64,000 nt of DNA. Source: Marthasterias glacialis. Its lineage: Eukaryota > Echinodermata > Asteroidea > Forcipulatida > Asteriidae. This document shows, one piece after another, positions 56,702-64,000 of the stretch; the first letter of the stretch is position 1; each line of letters opens with the position of its first letter. The notes beneath the pieces are model-generated. The model searched no databases. It was given only the letters and a program-made list of their open reading frames with translations, and had not been told where the DNA came from. The stretch spans positions 18,424,559-18,488,558 of the forward strand of contig OU452222.1 of assembly GCA_911728455.2 (NCBI GenBank), given 5' to 3'. The translations under genes were made by a program, and so were the position numbers.

Positions 56702-59700
56702 CATAATTTGTCCAAAAATATTAATAATTCCCAAACTAAACCTTAAAACATGTGTGAAGTCAAATAAAAAGGCATCAGAAGTACCCACTGTATCGTTTTA
56801 CATCATAAAATCACACCTTCAAAAATGACCCAAATTTGATAAAAATGCTGGACTTACCCCTTGTGATTTTTTCAATTTTGGACCAAATTTTCAAGTTCTA
56901 TTTTATGCTATCAAATGAAGCAGGCGTCCTCACTGATGCCATTTAGTATCACATAACCTATTGCAGTGTTCATATTTTAGAATTTATGACATTTTTTTAG
57001 CAAAATTAATGTCATATTTTGTCCAAAAATATCCATAATTCACAAACTAATCCTTAAACTTGTGTTCAGTCAAATAAAAAGGCATCAGAAGTACCCACTG
57101 TATCGTTTTACATCATAAAATCACACCTTCAAAAATGACCCAAATTTGATAAAAATGCTGGACTCACCCCTTGTGATTTTTTCAATTTTGGACCACATTT
57201 TCAAGTTCTATTTTATGCTATCAAATGAAGCAGGCGTCCTCACTGATGCCATTTAGTATCACATAACCTATTGCAGTGTTCATATTTTAGAATTTATGAC
57301 ATTTTTTTAGCAAAATTAATGTCATATTTTGTCCAAAAATATCCATAATTCACAAACTAATCCTTAAAACACGTGTTCAGTCAAATAAAAAGGCATCAGT
57401 AGTACCTAATGAATCATTTTACATCATAAAATCACACCTTCAAAAATGACCCAAATTTGATAAAAATGCTGGACTTACCCCTTGTGATTTTTTCAATTTT
57501 CAGCCAAATTTGCAAGTTCTATTTTATGCTATAAAATGAAGCAGGCTTCTTCACTGATGCCATTTAGTATCACATAACCTATTGCAGCGTTCATATTTTA
57601 GAAATTATGACATTTTTTTTTCAAAATTAATGTCAAAATTTGTCCAAAAATATTAATAATTCCCAAACTAAACCTTAAAACATGTGTGAAGTCAAATAAA
57701 AAGGCATCAGAAGTACCCACTGTATCGTTTTACATCATAAAATCACACCTTCAAAAATGACCCAAATTTGATAAAAATGCTGGACTTACCCCTTGTGATT
57801 TTTTCAATTTTGGACCAAATTTTCAAGTTCTATTTTATGCTATCAAATGAAGCAGGCGTCCTCACTGATGCCATTTAGTATCACATAACCTATTGCAGTG
57901 TTCATATTTTAGAATTTATGACATTTTTTTAGCAAAATTAATGTCATATTTTGTCCAAAAATATCCATAATTCACAAACTAATCCTTAAAACACGTGTTC
58001 AGTCAAATAAAAAGGCATCAGTAGTACCTAATGAATCATTTTACATCATAAAATCACACCTTCAAAAATGACCCAAATTTGATAATAATGCTGGACTTAC
58101 CCCTTGTGATTTTTTCAATTTTCAGCCAAATTTTCAAGTTCTATTTTATGCTATAAAATGAAGCAGGCTTCCTCACTGATGCCATTTAGTATCACATAAC
58201 CTATTGCAGCGTTCATATTTTAGAAATTATGAATTTTTTTTTGCAAAATTAATATCATATTTGTTCAAAAATATCCATAATTCACAAACTAATCCTTAAA
58301 ACATGTGTTCAGTCAAATAAAAAGGCATCAGTAGTACCTAATGAATCATTTTACATCATAAAATCACACCTTCAAAAATGACCCAAATTTGATAAAAATG
58401 CTGGACTTACCCCTTGTGATTTTTTCAATTTTCAGCCAATATTGCAAGTTCTATTTTATGCTATAAAATGAAGCAGGCTTCTTCACTGATGCCATTTAGT
58501 ATCACATAACCTATTGCAGCGTTCATATTTTAGAATTTATGACATTTTTTTTCAAAATTAATGTCATAATTTGTCCAAAAATATTAATAATTCCCAAACT
58601 AAACCTTAAAACATGTGTGAAGTCAAATAAAAAGGCATCAGAAGTACCCACTGTATCGTTTTACATCATAAAATCACACCTTCAAAAATGACCCAAATTT
58701 GATAAAAATGCTGGACTTACCCCTTGTGATTTTTTCAATTTTGGACCAAATTTTCAAGTTCTATTTTATGCTATCAAATGAAGCAGGCGTCCTCACTGAT
58801 GCCATTTAGTATCACATAACCTATTGCAGTGTTCATATTTTAGAATTTATGACATTTTTTTAGCAAAATTAATGTCATATTTTGTCCAAAAATATCCATA
58901 ATTCACAAACTAATCCTTAAAACACGTGTTCAGTCAAATAAAAAGGCATCAGTAGTACCTAATGAATCATTTTACATCATAAAATCACACCTTCAAAAAT
59001 GACCCAAAATTGATAAAAATGCTGGACTTACCCCTTGTGATTTTTTCAATTTTCAGCCAAATTTTCAAGTTCTATTTTATGCTATAAAATGAAGCAGGCT
59101 TCTTCACTGATGCCATTTAGTATCACATAACCTATTGCAGCGTTCATATTTTAGAAATTATGACATTTTTTTTTCAAAATTAATGTCATATTTTGTCCAA
59201 AAATATCCATAATTCACAAACTAATCCTTAAAACACGTGTTCAGTCAAATAAAAAGGCATCAGTAGTACCTAATGAATCATTTTACATCATAAAATCACA
59301 CCTTCAAAAATGACCCAAATTTGATAAAAATGCTGGACTTACCCCTTGTGATTTTTTCAATTTTCAGCCAAATTTTCAAGTTCTATTTTATGCTATAAAA
59401 TGAAGCAGGCTTCCTCACTGATGCCATTTAGTATCACATATTAACCTATTGCAGCAATCATATTTTAGAAATTATAATTTTTTTTTTGCAAAATTAATAT
59501 CATAGTTTGTTCAAAAATATCCATAATTCACAAACTAATCCTTAAAACTTGTTTTCAGTCAAATAAAAGGCATCAGAAGTACCTACTGTATCATATTACA
59601 TCATAAAATCACACCTTCAAAAATGACCCAAATTTGATAAAAATGCTGGACTTACCCCTTGTGATTTTTTACTTTTGGCCCAAATCTCAAGTTCTATTTA

Positions 59701-59772
59701 ATGGTATAAAATGAAGCAGGCTTCCTCACTGATGTCATTTTATATCACCTAACCTATTGCATCGTTCATCTT
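56702..59772. repeat. Satellite array of about 311-bp monomers, right block
   Basis: About 10 monomers. Variants recur every third monomer: GTGTGAAGTCAAATAAAAAG with AGAAGTACCCACTG at about 56754, 57684 and 58617 (spacing 930 and 933). This suggests a three-monomer higher-order unit, distinct from the 16-monomer unit on the left. The last monomer (59550-59772) is diverged, as is the first one of the left block, which is usual for array edges. Confidence 0.95.
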
Positions 59773-62057
59773 GATGCTCCAAAAAGGTGAAGTAGGCTCT
59801 ACTGACGCTTTTTTATTTCATTTCCAGCTGAAGAAATTGTTTAAGAAAATCTACAAAGTACACGACAGATTGGGCGCAAACAACTGTTGTTATGAAATTT
59901 CATCCATCTTTTTTTTATTATGATTTCATTCCAATAAATCGCTATGTCACAAGAAATATATTTTTCGCAGTGAGTTGGGGGGCACATGAAGAAAACCAGC
60001 AAGACCTAAACATGTGCTGAAATATTTAACATAAATAGTTACAACTTTTTCTTTGTTTCTCTTTTAAAGTATAAACAACGTAAAATACATTCACATGATG
60101 TTTTATGCTTTTGAGGGGCAAAGAAAAAATCATAATATAAGGTATGCAAAATGAATGCAGTAATGAATAATACATGTGACATTAAAATAAAAATGAAACA
60201 ATAAAATAAAGTTATTTGTTAATGTAGTTTAAAAAAAAAAACTTTTTCAGCTAATTTATATGTGCTGAAACTGAGTAAATGCATTTTTGCAAGTCGACAT
60301 GTCGATAAGTATGATCCTAAAGAGAATCAAGAACACAGCATTCAGTTGGAAAGGTTGAGCTGGCACGCCCCTCGTTTTCAATAATTAAAAAACTTCTCAA
60401 AGATCACTTTCATGGTCGCTTCAGTTTTTCTGGGACCTTATCATTTTTTAATTCTAAGTATAGAATAAAATAGTATATATTAAGTGGATGATAAATCAGA
60501 ACAAAAAAACACAAATCTGTTTTTGTTCTCCCTGTGACTTAATTTGTGCAAATAGGCCTGTAGCTTATAGCACTTTGTTTTTCTTGACGTGATCAAACGA
60601 CGAAGGTTTTTTTTTTTCGGACAAAAAGATCCTAGGACAACTGTTATACGAGGATCTGAGTATTACAAAAAAATCGAACTGATGTTAAAAAATTGGTCTC
60701 TGAAACAAGCCACTAACAAATCTGACCCACCCAGCTCTTGCTCTTAACTCCAGATTATTTCTTAAAACGAGCGAACACATTTTGTACAAATATTCCTTCC
60801 GGTATATCAACAATCTTCTGAAGACTTTGATTTACCTGAATGGTAAATAAATCAGCATGGTGCTAACACATAAGCAATCAAAAGTTAAATTTCACTGCAA
60901 CCTAAATTTAACTAAATTGAAAAAGAAATAAATAACCCCCAAAAACTCGCTAAGTTCAGCTGTTGATAATAATATAATTAAACATTCAGTTGCTCTGAAG
61001 TTGACATTAAATGTTGTTCACTTTGTGAAAAATATTTACTTTTCATCTTAAATTTTCGATACATATCTAAATTAGTATTAAAAAAACAAGATAACAACAA
61101 CATTAAATTGTGTTTTGTATAGAATTCAATTCCACTTTCTTTTTTAAAATTACATTTTTTTACTAGACTCAAACTCACAATTTTAGAACATTATGACTCC
61201 CAGAATGTTTTTTGACCCGAAATGAGTCAGAACCATGTCTGTTTTTCAACCACGAGTTTTCGGAGTTCCTATCAAAACAAAAGCAAAGATGTCTGAAAGC
61301 AACCAAGAAGTTACTGTGCCACCAGAGAACTGAAACATTTCTTTTATGTCAGTTTATATAATTTATAGAAATGTACTCTAAAACGACTTTGAAAAACCTT
61401 CCTGATTACAGCACTAATCAAAATCTTTCAACAAGCAGGGGGAGCCAAATTTAGTTTTGCTAAAATACAAATGCTTACCAGCCAAAACGGCGTGTTTTTT
61501 CATAATTGCCTCCTGCTAATGTTTTGCTTAGCAAAAGAGAATGTGCTTTATCTTATTAGCGATACCAGCGGTAACTTATAAGCAGATGAAAGAAACATGT
61601 AAACCTCCTTACCCAGTATGTCAAAATTAGAACAAAATTTCGAGCGGGTGTGTGATTGGCTGAAGTGTCTATAACAAGTTAACCAATGGACCATTGCATT
61701 TGAAATAATGCTGTAATCGAACCGGCTTCTGTATCCAGAAATGAGATACTCCGGACGAACAAGAAATACATCATGGTAAATACAGTAAAGTAGTATTACA
61801 ATATACAAGCTCATCAGAAATACACAGGAAAATATATATCTTTCGTGTAAGAAGAACAGCAATGATGTCACTTTTAGGAAGTTGAAACATTCACACCAAA
61901 CGACAGTAGGCTGGAGATAGAAAAAAAATGTGCACAACCTGCTACCATGGCAACGTGACATCACACTGTTGGTTCTCTAATGGGACTTGAAAAAAACAAA
62001 CAAACATTTGAGACCCACAACTCCCCCTTGAACAGAACGGTCCTGAGGAGTCCCAAC
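59773..62057. other. Non-coding, no confident gene
   Basis: AT-rich. The 138-codon minus frame 61548-61964 is hydrophobic but has no recognised motif and no splice or promoter support. Confidence 0.4.
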
Positions 62058-62425
62058 CAGCGGCGAAACTAGGGTATAATTTTAGGGGGCACAAGGGGGT
62101 GCATGATTTGTTTTTTTAGGGGGGTGGGGGGGCACTTCTGGCCAATTAAACTGTAGTTTTCATTTTCATTTTTTTCTAAACATAATCCTTTTTAGTGCTC
62201 TTTGTATACCATTTATAAGATAATCTGACGTGGAGGTAAAAACAAATAAACATTGTCAGCGTGTAAATAGAAAAATAGTTTTAAAAACGTTGAAATTACT
62301 ACGACTAAACCTTATCAAATGTTATTCTGGTATTTTTTTACCTCAAAAGTCTAGATTGCAAATGGGGGAAGCAAGGGGGTGGGGGCACATACCCCCATAC
62401 CTTGCCCCCAGTTACGCCACTCATC
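62058..62425. mobile_element. G-rich inverted-end element, family F
   Basis: Starts CAGCGGCGAAACTAGGGT and ends CCCCCAGTTACGCCACTCAT, with G runs inside both ends (62090-62130 and 62365-62395). Related to 30195-30493. Confidence 0.45.
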
Positions 62426-62514
62426 CCAACTATTATTATACTTCCAATGTGGTGTCACACTCCCTTTGTACAGTAACAATCATGAATGCTTTGCATTTTA
62501 CTTAGAGGGGCCAG

Positions 62515-62595
62515 ACTAATTTCCCTACCAGCCTCAGTTTGGTTACATTGATTTCAATGACTGTACCATCACATTGGTGAGTGACTTATAAACAC
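62515..62595. mobile_element. Family D MITE fragment
   Basis: CCAGCCTCAGTTTGGTTACA with flanks resembling 27420-27470; the ends are degraded. Confidence 0.45.
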
Positions 62596-62755
62596 ACATC
62601 ACACAAAGCATAAACGTCCTGATGGCTTGTGGTGATAAAAGGCAAGTGTGGGTAGGCGGTCGATTTAAGCTGAGCATCTATTGACATTTCATCTTGCTTG
62701 TGTCTTTAGTTTCAGCCTACGATTGGACACGCTTATCCACCTGCAAATACTATAG

Positions 62756-63186
62756 CTATCTTGATGTTGTAAAGAAGATGAGCGATTGCTTGTTGACGCC
62801 GTTCAAACTATGCATTAATGTCTTAATCATGACATCTGTCGCCTCTTGACAACAGGCAGGTGGAAATGACATGCAGGGTGTCACAAGTATCTGATGGTAT
62901 TCGGTATTAACCTTGAGTGATGTGAAACAATTTCGGATCACATTCTCAAGGTCGGCACAAAACCTGACCTGCTGGATCATGGTTTGTATATCTGTGTGTT
63001 TAAAGTCGTGCCTTCTGACCGAAACAGAGTGTAAAACTTGTTATCAAAATCAGTTGGAAATGTCAAATAATCCAACAAAGGTATAGACAAAATACGATCA
63101 ATCCAGGAGGAGAATTTACACAGCTTTAAAGAGCACTCTGTATGTTGGCTACATGGGCATTCCATCAGCCCAGCTGCCCACACCAC
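62756..63186 (-). other. Two adjoining unidentified reading frames, possible exon or relic
   Basis: Minus-strand frames 63186-62977 (69 codons) and 62980-62756 (74 codons) nearly touch. Their composition looks more protein-like than chance frames nearby (charged residues and a cysteine pair, ...PPACCQEATDVMIKTLM). I do not recognise a family. They could be one frame broken by a shift near 62980, a spliced exon, or chance. Confidence 0.25.
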
Positions 63187-64000
63187 CCAACAAGCCTGCA
63201 GAAGTATTTATGCCAAAGCTTTCCTGAAGTTTGCTTGATCGGTTTATATTTCGTACTCACCAAATCAGAACATATGAAACGAACATGTTTGAAGGAAAAC
63301 AATGAATGAAAGCAAAGAATTAAACAAATGTAGGCCTATATATGGTAAGCGAACTTGTCATAATATAACAACTAAATTACATGCAATATTTTTACAAAAT
63401 TATGTACATTAGGTAAATGTATGTTTACAGGAAAGTCATTGCTTGTTTGTTCTTTCTTCTCCTTATAATAATCTTGGGTTTGGTGTTAAACCTATTCATT
63501 CATTAAGATTAGGGTAGGGTTTCTTTGGACTGAACAGTTCTTATAAAAAAATGGAATCATTCTCTTTGTTCAAGAAACCTACTACGGTACACCAACAATT
63601 ACATAAGTTAATCCCATTGTACAATATCATAATTATTTGGCACACATTATTTTCTGTCTTCAAAACATGGAACTAACTTGAGGTGGACACTCAGCCCTCC
63701 CAAAGATCACCCTAAAATATATTTATACTTATTACCGGAATAAAGAAGGTGGGTCTGTACAAAAGGTGTTTATTACTCACTCAGCTAGTTAAGTAGTAAT
63801 ACTCATGTACATCTAGTGATAAATTCAAATGGAAGAATATTTGTTCTTTTGTCCAAATTAATACTTGTTTGTGTGCATTATTTGCAACTGTAGTTAATAC
63901 ATTTTAACACATTTGAACGAGGGAAAACTATTTTGATCTCATCTTCTGCCATGTCTACACTGATCCCTGAAGTGTTGTGTTGCTTGTTTTTATTTGTTTA
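63187..64000. other. Non-coding, no gene seen
   Basis: AT-rich and unremarkable to the window edge. Confidence 0.4.

Noticed and set aside
41389..59772. CRISPR-like array or gene cluster
   Set aside because: Head-to-tail 311-bp monomers without spacers, in a eukaryotic genome: a satellite.
61548..61964. 138-codon hydrophobic minus frame
   Set aside because: No recognised motif, T-rich composition explains the hydrophobicity, and there is no promoter, splice or poly(A) support.

Overview
The window looks like nuclear DNA of an invertebrate deuterostome, most likely an echinoderm or a close relative. It is AT-rich, has spliced genes with canonical GT-AG introns, and is dense in small inverted-repeat transposons. 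Two element types point the same way: a Gmr1-type Ty3/gypsy element and a foldback transposon resembling sea urchin TU elements. The species cannot be named from sequence alone.

Host genes are few. At the left edge (1-3172, + strand) lie the last four coding exons of a b(0,+)-type amino acid transporter (SLC7A9-like). At 16655-20030 (- strand) is a complete two-exon coding region for a predicted 923-residue membrane protein of the PRRT3/PRRT4 kind: signal peptide, a very long acidic Pro/Glu/Ser/Thr octapeptide repeat, then a C-terminal multi-pass domain. No functional link between the two genes is visible. A pair of unidentified minus-strand reading frames at 62756-63186 may be an exon or a relic.

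Between and around these genes the DNA is mostly repeats. 3.3-16.3 kb holds foldback MITEs with TTAA ends, a decayed LINE endonuclease, SINE-like sequences, and a 1.29 kb foldback element whose inverted repeats carry 20-bp tandem repeats and which is flanked by an 8-bp target duplication. 20-41 kb holds LINE fragments, several MITE families (some nested), a 21-bp minisatellite of about 1 kb and a 40-bp array.

41.4-59.8 kb is a roughly 13 kb satellite of about 311-bp monomers. Its left part is a tandem duplication of a block of about 16 monomers (period about 4.98 kb). It is split by a 5.3 kb LTR retrotransposon (51387-56696, - strand) with two 1178-bp LTRs that I read as identical, and a 5-bp target duplication. 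Its single 890-codon frame runs Gag - integrase C-terminal GPY/F module - reverse transcriptase - RNase H. Integrase therefore precedes RT, and protease and the integrase core are missing through an apparent in-frame deletion. 59.8-64 kb is mostly featureless, with one G-rich element.
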